The position numbers and the translations under genes are program-made. This document shows positions 63,904-64,000 of a stretch of 64,000 bases of DNA, piece after piece. Location of the stretch: contig NC_021692.1 in assembly GCF_000247815.1 (NCBI RefSeq), forward strand, positions 7,886,021-7,950,020. The letters are read 5' to 3'. The DNA comes from Ficedula albicollis. Taxonomy: Eukaryota > Chordata > Aves > Passeriformes > Muscicapidae. Below the pieces are notes generated by a model. The model saw only the letters and a program-made list of their open reading frames with translations, searched no databases and was not told the DNA's origin. Every line of letters begins with the position of its first letter. Position 1 is the stretch's first letter.

Positions 63904-64000
63904 CGTTCTGGGCCGGTGCTGGGGCCGGGCGGGCGCAGAGCCGATCGCTCTCCCCGCGCACCGATCCCGCACAGACCGGCACCGCCGCAGGCCAGCGCCG

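Overview
This looks like vertebrate, almost certainly bird, non-coding DNA. The best evidence is a 5'-truncated CR1 LINE at about 18193-18603 on the minus strand, with the usual avian CR1 3' region. Supporting signs are long pure (ATGG)n, (GGGAT)n and (TTCCC)n arrays of the kind common in songbird assemblies, weak MIR-like SINE relics, and a CpG-rich segment at the right edge. There are no operons, no Shine-Dalgarno-led genes and no bacterial features. I could not support any protein-coding gene, tRNA, rRNA or known ncRNA. The large open frames are all readings of tandem repeats or homopolymers.

Layout. 1-11.7 kb is unique non-coding DNA with several AT-rich, homeodomain/POU/RFX-motif-dense blocks resembling conserved non-coding elements; the most notable are 2486-2690 and 6691-6716. 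11729-12680 is a perfect (ATGG)238 array. 14725-15336 is a 612-bp run of pure C. 15.3-19.5 kb is unique sequence plus the CR1 copy. 19571-20100 is a perfect (GGGAT)106 array. 20-31 kb is unique DNA with more enhancer-like blocks, and 30961-31230 is (TTCCC)54. 34519-36590 is a direct tandem duplication of 1,036 bp with one difference seen between copies. 37332-37870 is a 49-bp minisatellite of 11 copies. 41.9-45.4 kb is a 14-bp minisatellite; its right part is a higher-order array of 50 identical 42-bp units, and 1,129 bp of pure C lies inside it. 45.4-60.4 kb is unique, fairly AT-rich DNA with ancient repeat relics. 60412-61737 is a second direct tandem duplication (663-bp unit, one difference seen). 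From about 63.2 kb to the end lies a CpG-island-like region holding a GGCAC/GGCTC pentamer array, split by 276 bp of pure C.

Interpretation. The window reads as intergenic or intronic DNA, possibly a regulatory desert beside a developmental gene, running into a CpG-island promoter at the right edge. The gene cannot be named from this sequence. The three poly-C blocks, and possibly the two near-identical tandem duplications, may be assembly artefacts. The poly-C blocks are best treated as regions of unknown true sequence until checked against long reads. I found no convincing new gene system. The most unusual signals are the poly-C blocks inside GC-rich arrays, the perfectly homogeneous 42-bp higher-order minisatellite, and the compact RFX X-box and octamer clusters.
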